A stretch of DNA of 64,000 nucleotides from Duganella guangzhouensis (GCF_009674535.1 NZ_WKJK01000001.1:496001-560000), one strand, 5' to 3'. Positions 18,036-26,266 are shown, counted from the stretch's first letter. Notes: generated by a model not told the origin, from the letters alone. Program-made: numbers and translations.

Positions 18036-19705
18036 CACGCGCCGCCTTTCTCGCTCTGCTGCGCGGCGATGGCGGCGATGGCTTCATACATCGGGCGCAA
18101 TAGGCGGTGCGCAGCGTTACCGGTATCCGTCATCACCTTGAACTCGGCACTCACGTCCGGGCCGGGGAAGTCATGCTCTTTTGCTGCAGCGAGCTTCCCG
18201 TTGTACTTGCCGACGGCTTCGATGCGCGCCTTCTCGGCGGTGTGCCATGCGATCACAGCGGCAGGCAGCGCCGCATCGCGCTCGCTGTCCTTGCTGGCGG
18301 CGCGCTGGACTAGGCGTTGAAGGTTGGTACGGACTACGCCTGAGTAGTCAATTTTCGTGTACCACTCTTGGCCGCATCCTGCGCAGACGGTTCGTGATTC
18401 TTCATCCGGCAGGCTGCTTTCAAGGCAACCGCATTCCGGGCAGTACTCCCAGCGCATGAATCGGCCGAACTTAGAAGCATCTTGGCCCACTGCATCACCC
18501 TGCGCGGTGGATGGCTGGGCGGCAATGACTTGGCAAACATCGAAGTGCATTCGCTCCACGGTGTCGCCACGCTGAGCACAGCGATACATCGCGTGGAGTA
18601 TCTTCGTTTGGAGATCGTCTGGATTGGCGATGTAGCGCGGCCCTGCATCGACTAGCGCTGAGTCTGCTGGCGCGTTCGGCATCACCTCCTGATCGCCATA
18701 CCTCACCGACTGACCGGTGACGTCGGCCAGCGCCTGCACGCCGCCGGGGACGAAAGCTACTGGCGCGGACTGGCTGGTAGCGAGGATGGCGCGAGCATCA
18801 GCGAAGAGTTTGTCCATATCGCATTGCAGGCCGCCATGTGGGCAGGTTCCATCTTCGTCAGCGCAGTCTCGGCACATCGGACGCGGGCGCTTATTAAGAA
18901 TCTCGCAGCAGTCGATGACCGTATGAAGCAGATGGCGCCGCTCCTCGCTCAGCGCCGGTTGCGCATGCTGCCGCGCCGGCAATTCCGCCACATCCGGCAA
19001 GCCCATCTGTTTCTGATAGGCGCGCAGTTCCTTGGCCGCATTCAGCGGGTCACAGCCATTTTCCAGCCAGTGGATTACGCAGGTCAGGTCTGGAAGCGCT
19101 GGCGCGGGCTGCTGTGCGGCGGCAGGTGATTTGCTCCAATGATAGTCGCTGTCGCGCTCATCCACGTCGACGCCATCGCGCAGCGCCTGGGCATAGTTGC
19201 GGAGCGCATAGCCGCCGCCTTCAGCCATGCGTGCATTGCTCCATTGGAGCGCCAGCCGCGCGGCCCGCTCGCGCTCGGCGACCACGGCCTGCGCGGTGAC
19301 GGCACGCTGCCAAGTCTCTATGTGTGCTGTCAATTCAGCATGCGTTGCTTGATAGGTATCGGCAACTGCCGCCGCATACTTGCCAAGCAGGACGTTGAAT
19401 TCCGGTGAATCCACCGTCACTGCCGGCGCGCCACCAAGGCCTACCAGAGCCACCGACTGGCCGCCAGCCTCCAGCACCGCCGTGTCGGCCGGCAGGGTGT
19501 CGTCGATAACGATATTCAGGTCGAGGCGCGGCGCCGGCGCCTCTTTGCGCAGCGCGGCCAGCACCGCGTCAGCCAGCCGGTCGATCTCGCGGCTATCGCA
19601 CCAGTCCGGCTGCTCGGCACCAGCGGCGATTTCGTCGGAGATGGCTTGGCCGATCAGGTCGCGCAGGTTGTCGTGCAGCGGCTCGTTTTCGTTGTTGTCG
19701 CTCAT
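18035..19705 (-). CDS. Large phage early protein with Cys clusters (Ea22-like layout)
   Basis: 556 residues from ATG 19705, which overlaps the previous stop by 4 nt (ATGA). Acidic N-terminus, a helical middle (about 150-250), then CRDCADEDGTCPHGGLQC and a zinc-ribbon pair CPECGC...CAGCGQEWY near residues 440-475. The modular, spacer-like build resembles Ead/Ea22-type phage early proteins, which are mosaic and poorly understood. Function unknown; the Cys pairs suggest zinc binding. Confidence 0.7.
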   Translation of the reverse strand: MSDNNENEPLHDNLRDLIGQAISDEIAAGAEQPDWCDSREIDRLADAVLAALRKEAPAPRLDLNIVIDDTLPADTAVLEAGGQSVALVGLGGAPAVTVDSPEFNVLLGKYAAAVADTYQATHAELTAHIETWQRAVTAQAVVAERERAARLALQWSNARMAEGGGYALRNYAQALRDGVDVDERDSDYHWSKSPAAAQQPAPALPDLTCVIHWLENGCDPLNAAKELRAYQKQMGLPDVAELPARQHAQPALSEERRHLLHTVIDCCEILNKRPRPMCRDCADEDGTCPHGGLQCDMDKLFADARAILATSQSAPVAFVPGGVQALADVTGQSVRYGDQEVMPNAPADSALVDAGPRYIANPDDLQTKILHAMYRCAQRGDTVERMHFDVCQVIAAQPSTAQGDAVGQDASKFGRFMRWEYCPECGCLESSLPDEESRTVCAGCGQEWYTKIDYSGVVRTNLQRLVQRAASKDSERDAALPAAVIAWHTAEKARIEAVGKYNGKLAAAKEHDFPGPDVSAEFKVMTDTGNAAHRLLRPMYEAIAAIAAQQSEKGGA

Positions 19706-19944
19706 TCTGGTTCCTTGATAAAAGTGATTTCGGCGGGCTTCACCGGCTCGGCGCGGCCTTCCAGGTAGACGACAGCCTCGGCTTCGCCCTTGTGCCAGTG
19801 CAGGCCGGCGATGAACTGCTTCGCGCCTTGGTAGAGCACTTGGCGGCATTCCTGCCGGCAGCGCAGCAGCAGGCGTTCGTGCTTCTCCGCCAGGTCGCGC
19901 GCCGTCGGCTCCGGGGTGGTCGGCTGCTTGTTGCGGGCGATCAC
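19702..19944 (-). CDS. Small phage protein, unknown
   Basis: 80 residues, GTG start at 19944, inside a GTGA overlap with the small membrane-protein gene upstream. Helical N-terminus with CRQECRQ, then a beta-rich C-terminal half (GLHWHKGEAEAVVYLEG). No family recognised; the tight overlaps support that it is real. Confidence 0.65.
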   Translation of the reverse strand: MIARNKQPTTPEPTARDLAEKHERLLLRCRQECRQVLYQGAKQFIAGLHWHKGEAEAVVYLEGRAEPVKPAEITFIKEPE

Positions 19945-20066
19945 TCAACACACCACGAGATCAGCACCACCACTGCGACCATGGCGCCGACAACGATGAT
20001 CCGGCGCCAGAACTGAGCGCGGGTGTTGTGGTCCTTTTCATTGTTTGGTGCGTCGTTCAAATTCAT
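19941..20066 (-). CDS. 41-residue single-helix membrane protein
   Basis: ATG 20066 to TGA 19941-19943. A charged N-terminal half (MNLNDAPNNEKDHNTRAQFW) is followed by RR and one hydrophobic helix (IIVVGAMVAVVVLISW). It overlaps the genes on both sides by 4 nt (ATGA before, GTGA after), strong evidence for a real member of the operon. Function unknown. Confidence 0.65.
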   Translation of the reverse strand: MNLNDAPNNEKDHNTRAQFWRRIIVVGAMVAVVVLISWCVE

Positions 20067-20365
20067 GATCTTCCTTTCTTCTTTTTGAGGTAGGGGCGGT
20101 CGCTGCCGAAAGCTGGTTTGTTACGTGGCGGCTCGGGCAAAGCCGGCATGACCGACACCTCGCGCGCCGCCAGTTCGATCACAATTTGCGACAGCCCGGG
20201 CCCGGTGCCGACAACCCGGAATTTGTCGCCAACGATCTGGATCGTTTGGCCAGCCTTCAGCCCGGACACCTGCCCGGTCATGATGGTTGCCTGCTGCGCG
20301 GTGGCCGCGCGGTATGCGGTGACCCTGCCCGCAAGACGGCCGCCGAGTATGAGGACACCTTTCAT
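20063..20365 (-). CDS. Small phage protein, unknown
   Basis: 100 residues; ATG 20365 sits in a 4-nt overlap with the upstream gene. Beta-rich, Gly-rich sequence (VLILGGRLAGRVTAYR, IVGDKFRVVGTGPG) with a very basic tail (KKKKGR). It could be a small beta-barrel or nucleic-acid-binding protein; no family assigned. Confidence 0.65.
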   Translation of the reverse strand: MKGVLILGGRLAGRVTAYRAATAQQATIMTGQVSGLKAGQTIQIVGDKFRVVGTGPGLSQIVIELAAREVSVMPALPEPPRNKPAFGSDRPYLKKKKGRS

Positions 20366-21006
20366 GCCACCTCCGCCGGCGGCTCAACGCCGCGCCATGC
20401 GTAGTAGGCCGGCAAGTCGGTTCGATTCACGCGGAATCCATCGCCGAATACAAACGTCGCGCCGTACTCACCACCCGGGAATTTGAAATACACCAGCGAC
20501 TGGGCGTGACCGCGCTTGTCGGGCCCAGACACCAGTGGCCCGCTCACATGCGCACCGGTGATTTGGCACTCTGGATATTCGGTCGCGAAGTATTCGATCA
20601 GCGCTACCTCCGCCGCCTTGTGCGCGCGGCGTTCGACGAATTCCGTCATCACGCAGCGCTGGCTGCAGTAGACGGACCGGCCGCTGGTGGTGATCCCGAG
20701 GTGTTCGTGGTCCTCGCCTTCGTCCTCAGCTTCCTGCCACATGTCCTCGCTGACCTTCCGGCTGCACTGCTGACACTCGAACCACCAGCCGTGATCGATC
20801 AGCACCGCGTGCGGCACCGGGCCGGGCGCGTAGGCGTCGAACTGCGGCTTGCGCTTGCAGTGCTCCACTTCTCCGAAGCCGCAATCCAGCTCATTGGCGC
20901 CTTCGCGCCGCGCCGCCGCACCATTGTTGGCGAAAACGATCACGCAGTGACCTTCGTTCGGCTCCCGCACTTCATAGGCTTTCAGTCCGAGTTGGAGATC
21001 AGTCAC
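20362..21006 (-). CDS. Phage protein with zinc-finger-like Cys motifs
   Basis: 214 residues; overlaps the previous stop (20999) by 8 nt. Contains FECQQCSRKV followed about 30 residues later by VYCSQRCVMTEF, a C-x2-C...C-x3-C treble-clef-like arrangement. The C-terminal half is a globular domain ending in LPAYYAWRGVEPP. No named family; likely nucleic-acid or zinc binding. Confidence 0.65.
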   Translation of the reverse strand: MTDLQLGLKAYEVREPNEGHCVIVFANNGAAARREGANELDCGFGEVEHCKRKPQFDAYAPGPVPHAVLIDHGWWFECQQCSRKVSEDMWQEAEDEGEDHEHLGITTSGRSVYCSQRCVMTEFVERRAHKAAEVALIEYFATEYPECQITGAHVSGPLVSGPDKRGHAQSLVYFKFPGGEYGATFVFGDGFRVNRTDLPAYYAWRGVEPPAEVA

Positions 21007-21481
21007 AGCTGCCTCCCTCGGTATCTTCGGATTTGCCGTCGAAAATCGGCAGCCCGGTTTTTCCTGCTACCTCGGCCTTCGCCTTGGCTTGCGCCTGGTC
21101 CAGGTGCGCATCACTGCAGAAGCCTCGCCCCATCCAAAGGATGTTCGACGGCCGGCCGCAGAAGCAGGTCGGGAACTGATCGGACTTGTTGGCGCTGTAC
21201 CACGCCCGCGCCTCCTTCGCCCACGGCTCATCTTCCCCTGGCACTCCCACGCCCATCAGGCTGCCTTCCACCCACGTCATCGCAGCTTCGGCGCCAGCGC
21301 CGTGCTGCCATTCAATCCACGCGGCCTGATTGCCGACCAGCAGGTCGTTCATGATCTTGGCGACGGTCTCGGTGTGGCGCTCCAGCGCGGCGATGCGTTG
21401 ATCGCGCTCGGCCACCAACTGCTCGGCGCTGGCCAGGCTGGCTTTTACCGCGGCAAGTTCGGTTTCGGTGTTTGCGGTCAT
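20999..21481 (-). CDS. Phage protein with coiled coil and Cys motif, unknown
   Basis: 160 residues; ATG 21481 overlaps the reverse transcriptase stop by 4 nt (ATGA). N-terminal coiled coil (ASLASAEQLVAERDQRIAAL) of the kind common in phage Ead-like proteins, then FPTCFCGRPS...GFCSDAH, a possible zinc site. Translational coupling to the RT suggests co-expression only; no DGR role is claimed. Confidence 0.65.
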   Translation of the reverse strand: MTANTETELAAVKASLASAEQLVAERDQRIAALERHTETVAKIMNDLLVGNQAAWIEWQHGAGAEAAMTWVEGSLMGVGVPGEDEPWAKEARAWYSANKSDQFPTCFCGRPSNILWMGRGFCSDAHLDQAQAKAKAEVAGKTGLPIFDGKSEDTEGGSCD

Positions 21482-22518
21482 GCTGCAGTCCTTTTCTTTG
21501 TAGTTGTGCCGGTATGGCTGAACATCGCGTGATAGGATCGGATCGCGGCGCTTCGGTCGCGGATGCCGGACTCGTGCTGGCGCAGCCGTTGGTGGTAGCG
21601 GCTGCGGCCGTAGGCGCCGAGTGATATGTGGTTCGGCCAAACGATGTAGCCGAGGAATGGCACGCCGGCGGCCACCGGTGCCAAGCGGATTTTCTTGGGA
21701 TGCAGGGTCAGCCCGTCGCCGGCCAGCTTTTCGACGATGGCGGTGCTCAACTCCAGCAACTGCGCGCGGGAGGATGCAAGGATGACGATGTCGTCGACGT
21801 AGCGGACGTATGCTTTCACGCGCAGGTCTTGCTTGATCCAGTGGTCGAAGTCCGACAGGAAGACGTTCGCGAACAGCTGACTAGACAAATTGCCAATCGG
21901 CATTCCCTTATCCCGTGTCCGGCGGTACAGGCCATCAGCCGGAAATAGGGCATCGAACTGGTCGTCGGTGCGGAACGAGTCGATCAGGCCGACGATCAGG
22001 GCGCGCACGTCCTGGTCGCCGATGTAGCGCAGCGCTCGCGCCTTCAGCAGGGAGTGATTCACCGAATAAAAGTACTTGGAGATATCTACCTGCAGCGCCC
22101 AACTGTTCGCCGGCGAGCGTGCGAACTGCGCCAAGCGGTCGACCGCAGCATGCGTTCCGCGATTCGGCAGGTTGCCAAAGGTGTCGTGGATGAACCTTGG
22201 CTGCCAGATCGGCAGCAGGTACTGGTACAGCATCCAATGGACGATGCGATCCTTCATTGGTGCATCGACCACGTGGCGGAATTTTTTCTCGCGCACGGTG
22301 AATGTTTTGTACGGCCCGAAGGTGTATTCGCGGGCGCGCAGCCGGCGTTGGATCTCAACCAGGTGCCGGAGCGCGTCGTCGCCAAAGCGCTGCACGCGGA
22401 GGCTGGCTGACTTGCTGCGCTTCGCCTGGCGCCAGCACGCATAGAGGTTGGGCAATGACGTCAGTTCGGCGAACTTCGCCGGCGCCGTGCCGCGTTCCGC
22501 TGCGGCACTCGTGAGCAC
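21478..22518 (-). CDS. DGR reverse transcriptase
   Basis: About 346 residues from GTG 22518; the frame is open without break up to ATG 22788, which overlaps the MSL-Avd stop (ATGA), so a longer N-terminus is possible. Retroviral-type RT motifs are in order: VQRFGDDALRHL, KFRHVVDAPMKDRIVHWML, LQVDISKYFYSVNH (first catalytic Asp), MPIGNLSSQLFANVFL, YVRYVDDIVIL (YxDD, here YVDD) and LHPKKIRL. The GxxxSQ form of motif 4 is diagnostic of diversity-generating retroelement RTs; group II introns and retrons have QGxxxSP. The RT copies TR RNA with adenine errors and directs transfer into VR. Confidence 0.93.
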   Translation of the reverse strand: MLTSAAAERGTAPAKFAELTSLPNLYACWRQAKRSKSASLRVQRFGDDALRHLVEIQRRLRAREYTFGPYKTFTVREKKFRHVVDAPMKDRIVHWMLYQYLLPIWQPRFIHDTFGNLPNRGTHAAVDRLAQFARSPANSWALQVDISKYFYSVNHSLLKARALRYIGDQDVRALIVGLIDSFRTDDQFDALFPADGLYRRTRDKGMPIGNLSSQLFANVFLSDFDHWIKQDLRVKAYVRYVDDIVILASSRAQLLELSTAIVEKLAGDGLTLHPKKIRLAPVAAGVPFLGYIVWPNHISLGAYGRSRYHQRLRQHESGIRDRSAAIRSYHAMFSHTGTTTKKRTAA

Positions 22519-22640
22519 CGCAGCGGTCTTCGGTTTGGCAGATTGCCGCGCTTTCGGGATGATTATCCCAGGAGAGTCTCGACCAAGAATTGACCTTCCG
22601 TCGGCTAGCAGCCGAACGTCTAGGTATGAAATTTTTGGGT

Positions 22641-22755
22641 CAGCGGAGGCCCACGTTGTCGTTGGCGTTGTCCGGCCAGTCGTTGTCGAGATTGAACACG
22701 CCGGCGTTGTCCTCGGAGTTCCAGTAGCCGCCCCGGATGAGGGCATTGCCAGCCC
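22641..22755 (-). repeat. DGR template repeat (TR)
   Basis: 115-nt invariant template lying between the Avd-fusion and RT core. It aligns without gaps to VR at 23737-23851. In leftward orientation TR has 24 adenines; 17 are replaced in VR (7 to G, 5 to T, 5 to C) and no other base differs. Many AAC codons lie at exposed lectin-loop positions, as in other DGRs. The 3' 15 nt (CGTGGGCCTCCGCTG) are identical in both copies and should contain the initiation-of-mutagenic-homology site. Confidence 0.96.
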
Positions 22756-22784
22756 CTTCAGAGACTCCCCTTTGTCGAGATGGT

Positions 22785-23642
22785 TCATGCTTTTGCCTTC
22801 ATGGAGCGCATGATGCCTCCGGTCAGACGCCCAAGCTCGACGGCTAAGCCAACTCGATGCTCAAACGCAAATTTGAGTTGGCTAAGCCCTGCGGCCTGAG
22901 TGAGGTAATGTTTCAGCAAATCAATGTCGGCCGAAATCGAGGTCAGAACTATCGGTTTGTTTGCGGCTTCGCCGAAGGCGTAGATCGCACGCATGATTCG
23001 CCCCATGCAGGCGCGCAGGTTTTCCCCGTACGTGGTGCGCAGGTCGCGGGGCATCTTGATAATGTCCGCCAGAAGGGCGTCGTCCAGCGCTTGCGCGTGA
23101 GACTTCAGTTTGAAGCCTGAGCTGTCGGGATTCGCAAGGATCTGCTTCGCGGCAGCCTGGCTCAGTTGCCCGCGAGTCCGCAGATCGTCGATCACCTGGT
23201 GAACGATATCGGCGCTGACGCTGGCCATCAGATTCGAGGTGCCGGCGTTTTGTTCGGAAACGTAGATTTTCTGATCCTCGCCCCGGGCGCCAAGCGCCAC
23301 CACATAAGGCATGCCGAATTCCTGCACCATAGGCCAAAGGCGCTTCTGGAAATTCTTGATCGGGAAGCCGACACGAATATGCGGCTGGTCCGTCGTGCCA
23401 ACCAACTGCAGTTTGTAGCTCTTGAGCGTTGCCAGCACGTGCGCGGTGCGATCGAAGCCGTGCAGGAAGCCGCCAGCCTGGATCAGGATGAGGTGATCGC
23501 GATATTGCTGCTCCAGTTTCGCGGCTTGGACGGCACCAGCGTCTGCTGCGCCCAGCCCGATGTCGACCCCGCGCATTGCGCGAATCGCAAATTGGTCCCG
23601 CTCGGCTGCCGTCGGGTTTTGTGACTTGTACTCTTGCATCAT
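22785..23642 (-). CDS. DGR accessory protein: MutS-I-like domain fused to Avd
   Basis: 285 residues from ATG 23642 (ATG 23639 is equivalent). Residues about 35-120 resemble the MutS N-terminal mismatch-recognition domain I (YRDHLILIQAGGFLHGFD, RVGFPIKNFQKRLWPMVQEF, PYVVALG); such MutS-like proteins (MSL) are known DGR accessory genes. Residues about 195-285 match Avd: a helical bundle ending VELGRLTGGIMRSM. Avd is a pentameric barrel that binds RT and TR RNA and is required for retrohoming. Here both are one polypeptide, between VR and TR. Confidence 0.75.
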   Translation of the reverse strand: MMQEYKSQNPTAAERDQFAIRAMRGVDIGLGAADAGAVQAAKLEQQYRDHLILIQAGGFLHGFDRTAHVLATLKSYKLQLVGTTDQPHIRVGFPIKNFQKRLWPMVQEFGMPYVVALGARGEDQKIYVSEQNAGTSNLMASVSADIVHQVIDDLRTRGQLSQAAAKQILANPDSSGFKLKSHAQALDDALLADIIKMPRDLRTTYGENLRACMGRIMRAIYAFGEAANKPIVLTSISADIDLLKHYLTQAAGLSQLKFAFEHRVGLAVELGRLTGGIMRSMKAKA

Positions 23643-23670
23643 CGTTCTCGTTTCAGTTGAGGGGGGGGTA

Positions 23671-23695
23671 CCGACCACCGCTGCGCAGTGATCGG
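23671..23695 (-). promoter_or_regulatory. RNA hairpin downstream of VR
   Basis: In leftward orientation CCGATCACTGC-GCA-GCGGTGGTCGG forms an 11-bp stem with two G-U pairs, 42 nt past the VR 3' end, followed by eight C residues. In other DGRs a hairpin or cruciform just after VR improves target recognition. The G-U pairs make RNA pairing better than DNA pairing, so a terminator or RNA role is also possible. Confidence 0.5.
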
Positions 23696-23720
23696 AAACC
23701 AGTGACCAGTGACCAGAGTC

Positions 23721-24452
23721 CTATTCGGGCTTGGTGCAGCGGAGGCCCACGTAGGCGACGGCGTAGTCCGGCCAGCCGAGGTCGAGACGGAACACGCCGG
23801 CGCAGTCCCCGGAGTCCCAGCAGCCGCCCCGGAGGAGGGCATCGCCAGCCCAGTCACTGCCAACACGTGGTTGCCAGCCGGCGCCCTTGGTCATGGACGG
23901 TGCGACCGCACTGGTGATCGATGGCGAGTCGGCGGTGAAGGCGGAGGTCACCAGACCTTGCTCGTCGCCCTGTACGTCGTCGAAGATCCAGGTGAATGCG
24001 TTGCCGGATGCGTCGCAAATGCGCTCGCCGTTCGACAGGGTGAACCAACGGTCCTCGTCGGCATCCGATGACACGTAGGTGCCGGCCAGAGCCGATTCGA
24101 CGGACCATTTCCGCAGACCTTGTTTCAGCTTTCCTTCGCCGACCACGCCGCTGGTCCAGTTGGCGGCCACGCTGGCGATATCCAATGCCAGCGACAGGTA
24201 TTGCGATTCGGTGATCAGCGCCAGGCCGGCGGCCTTGCTGGCGGTTACGGCGTCGTGGTAGTTGATCTCGACCAGCGGCGCGCGATCAGCTACGGCCATC
24301 AACTCGCCCGCATCGTTGCGCGAGGTCAGGTACTGGCCCACAAGGAACGACGGCACGATTCGGCCACCCGGCAGGGTGCGCTCCGGCACACGTACGAAGA
24401 TCGATTCCGTCGCCTGAATGGCGGTGGCTTCTGTTGCGGTGATTGCGTTCAT
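23721..24452 (-). CDS. DGR variable protein, C-type-lectin (FGE-like) fold
   Basis: 243 residues; ATG 24452 has a strong AAAGGAG site. No signal peptide or membrane helix. The middle region (VEINYHDAVTASKAAGL, ESQYLSLA, WFTLSNGERICDASGNAF) follows the formylglycine-generating-enzyme/C-type-lectin layout used by DGR target proteins. The C-terminal 40 residues (GDALLRGGCWDSGDCAGVF onward to VGLRC) are the VR-encoded ligand-binding face. Variation is confined to solvent-facing positions that correspond to TR adenines. It is probably a virion or ligand-binding protein of this phage; tail genes are not adjacent, so the ligand is unknown. Confidence 0.92.
   Translation of the reverse strand: MNAITATEATAIQATESIFVRVPERTLPGGRIVPSFLVGQYLTSRNDAGELMAVADRAPLVEINYHDAVTASKAAGLALITESQYLSLALDIASVAANWTSGVVGEGKLKQGLRKWSVESALAGTYVSSDADEDRWFTLSNGERICDASGNAFTWIFDDVQGDEQGLVTSAFTADSPSITSAVAPSMTKGAGWQPRVGSDWAGDALLRGGCWDSGDCAGVFRLDLGWPDYAVAYVGLRCTKPE
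23737..23851 (-). repeat. DGR variable region (VR)
   Basis: 115 nt at the 3' end of the variable-protein gene, codons about 201-239. Same length as TR with 17 substitutions, all at TR adenines, changing 13 residues (for example Asn to Asp, Cys, Arg, Leu, Tyr or Val). The stop codon TAG lies 13 nt after VR, outside the mutagenised stretch. Confidence 0.96.
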
Positions 24453-24497
24453 GAGACTCCTTTAGTTGTTAAAGTTGTACTTCTTGGTGGTGAAATT

Positions 24498-25043
24498 TCA
24501 GTGTTGTGGCGCACCGTGGTATGCCATCAGCTGGTGATAGCGGTCCATGAAATAGCTGTACGCTTCGACCGGTTGCATTGGCACGATCACCTGCGCCAGC
24601 GGCTCGACGCCCGGCCATTCCTGATAGTGATGCGGTGGCATCAGGTCGCGCTTCTCCGTCGCCAGCAAGATCAGATCGGCAGCTTTGATCGCCGGGTCCA
24701 GCGGCAGGGTGATGCCGAAGCGCCCGAGGATCGCGGCCTCAATGGCCTGCTCCAGCACCTGGTAGTCCGGCAGCAACCGCTTGAGCGGCTTCGGCAAGTC
24801 CTTCATCACTGCTTCGGAGCAGTCGTGCAGCAGGCCGACCATGGCCAGCTCTGGCGGGACGATCAAGCTGACCAGCACCGAGTGCTGAGCCACGCTGTAG
24901 AAGCTAAGCGTCTGGCCGTTGAATCGCGCCTCGTTGGCCAGGCCGCTTGCGATGTCCTCGATGGTGATAATCGAGGTCTCCGGCGACAGGAAATTGAAGA
25001 AGTTCCCGGAGCGCAGCAAGATGTCGGGGCGGTGGGCGCTCAT
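24498..25043 (-). CDS. HD-domain phosphohydrolase (YfbR-like)
   Basis: 181 residues; ATG 25043 overlaps the rdgC stop (ATGA). HD motif residues are visible: [12 protein letters not shown] (His), [16 protein letters not shown] (HD), and a distal Asp in [17 protein letters not shown]. YfbR-type enzymes dephosphorylate deoxynucleoside monophosphates; phage versions are thought to tune nucleotide pools. It immediately precedes the DGR variable protein. Confidence 0.85.
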   Translation of the reverse strand: MSAHRPDILLRSGNFFNFLSPETSIITIEDIASGLANEARFNGQTLSFYSVAQHSVLVSLIVPPELAMVGLLHDCSEAVMKDLPKPLKRLLPDYQVLEQAIEAAILGRFGITLPLDPAIKAADLILLATEKRDLMPPHHYQEWPGVEPLAQVIVPMQPVEAYSYFMDRYHQLMAYHGAPQH

Positions 25044-26266
25044 GCTGCACCGCCTTGCGCCAGCAGCGCACGGTCACCGTTCGACGCCGCTGCACTGACC
25101 ACGCCGGCGGCCTCCATCGCATTCATCAGATGGGCTGCGCGGTTGTAGCCGATGCGCAGGTGGCGCTGGAGCAGCGATACAGACGCGCGCCGATTGGTGC
25201 GCACCACGGTCACTGCCTGCTGGTAAAGCGGATCGCTGGCGGTGCCGTCGCCGGGCGGAACTTCGCCGGCCGCGCCGACCACGCGCTGCGCGCGCACCGG
25301 CTCGTCGCCCTTAGCAGGTGATGCAGGTGATGCAGGTGCGGCAGCGTCAGCTTCCGCCGGCGTGCCGTCCGCGCGCGCCTCGCCGCCCAGCGCCTCCACC
25401 AGATCACCCAGCAGCTTGGCCAGCTCGCCGGTCATCAGCATGAAGTCGCCGTCGAAGCGCTCGCCGTCGTTGCGGCTGGTGACTTCCTTCTCTGTCAGAA
25501 CGTCCAGCGGCTTGACCGACTTGACGGCCAGGCTCTCGTCCAGCACGAAGCTGATCTTGCTATCCCAGGTCATGGCCAGCCGCGTGCACTGCTTGCCGTT
25601 CTCGATGTGACGGCGCACGTCGGCCGGGTCCAGCGTGTGCTTCTTGTAGGCCACCTGGGCTTTACTCTCGCCGGTGGCGCGCAGCGTGGCGTCCTGGTCG
25701 ACTGTGAAGCCGGCCGGTGCTTCGTCGGTTTGCAGCCATTCGGTCATCACGCCCACCGGCGAGCGCTGCACGCGCAGGCTTTCCAGCGGCATGCGGTCGA
25801 CCGCCTTCAGCAGCAGCTTGATGACTTCATCGGCCTTGGCAGGGGAAGCGGCATCCACTACTAGCCAGCCGTTGACCGGGTCGATCCACGTCCAGGTGTT
25901 CGATTCGATCGTGAATGCTCGCGGCAGCAGCTCGTCGGTGACGCGCTCCTTCAATTCCTTCATCGCCTTCTTGCCGGGCGCGAAGCCTTGCTGCTCTTCC
26001 AGTTCGGCGGCGCGCGCCTTCGTCACCTGGTTGATGACGGTGGCCGGCAGCAGCTTCTTTTCGCCGCGCAGGCGGATCAGCATCTGCTTGTTGACGGTGT
26101 GCACCAGGCCTCCATCCTTGCGCGGCGCGTCCCAGCCCTGGCGGATCAGCTCGTTGCTGCTGGCCGGCGCGAACGTGTAGCTGGCCAGCTGTTTGGCCAG
26201 GTGCTCGGCGGTCATGGTGAATCCCGGAATGCGATAAATTTGAAGGTTTTTGAAGAACATGCTCAT
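25040..26266 (-). CDS. rdgC: RdgC recombination-associated protein fused to an FtsK-gamma winged helix
   Basis: 408 residues against about 300 for host RdgC. Residues 1-300 are RdgC-like ([11 protein letters not shown] at the start, [39 protein letters not shown]). RdgC forms a ring around duplex DNA and restrains RecA. After an Ala/Pro linker, residues about 345-400 ([37 protein letters not shown]) are an FtsK-gamma winged helix, which in FtsK reads KOPS sequences. The fusion suggests sequence-directed loading (inference). ATGA overlap with the HNH gene. Confidence 0.88.
   Translation of the reverse strand: MSMFFKNLQIYRIPGFTMTAEHLAKQLASYTFAPASSNELIRQGWDAPRKDGGLVHTVNKQMLIRLRGEKKLLPATVINQVTKARAAELEEQQGFAPGKKAMKELKERVTDELLPRAFTIESNTWTWIDPVNGWLVVDAASPAKADEVIKLLLKAVDRMPLESLRVQRSPVGVMTEWLQTDEAPAGFTVDQDATLRATGESKAQVAYKKHTLDPADVRRHIENGKQCTRLAMTWDSKISFVLDESLAVKSVKPLDVLTEKEVTSRNDGERFDGDFMLMTGELAKLLGDLVEALGGEARADGTPAEADAAAPASPASPAKGDEPVRAQRVVGAAGEVPPGDGTASDPLYQQAVTVVRTNRRASVSLLQRHLRIGYNRAAHLMNAMEAAGVVSAAASNGDRALLAQGGAA

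Noticed and set aside
18035..19951. Longer start for the large Cys-cluster protein
   Set aside because: The upstream 82 codons overlap the 80-residue gene and have shadow-like composition; ATG 19705 sits in an ATGA overlap.
21478..22518. Reverse transcriptase as group II intron or retron
   Set aside because: No intron RNA domains or msr/msd; the GxxxSQ motif and the TR/VR pair fix it as a DGR.
23639..23866. Separate small ORF across VR in another frame
   Set aside because: It is the out-of-frame reading of the variable protein gene; the low-complexity Ser/Thr/Pro translation mirrors the TR frame.
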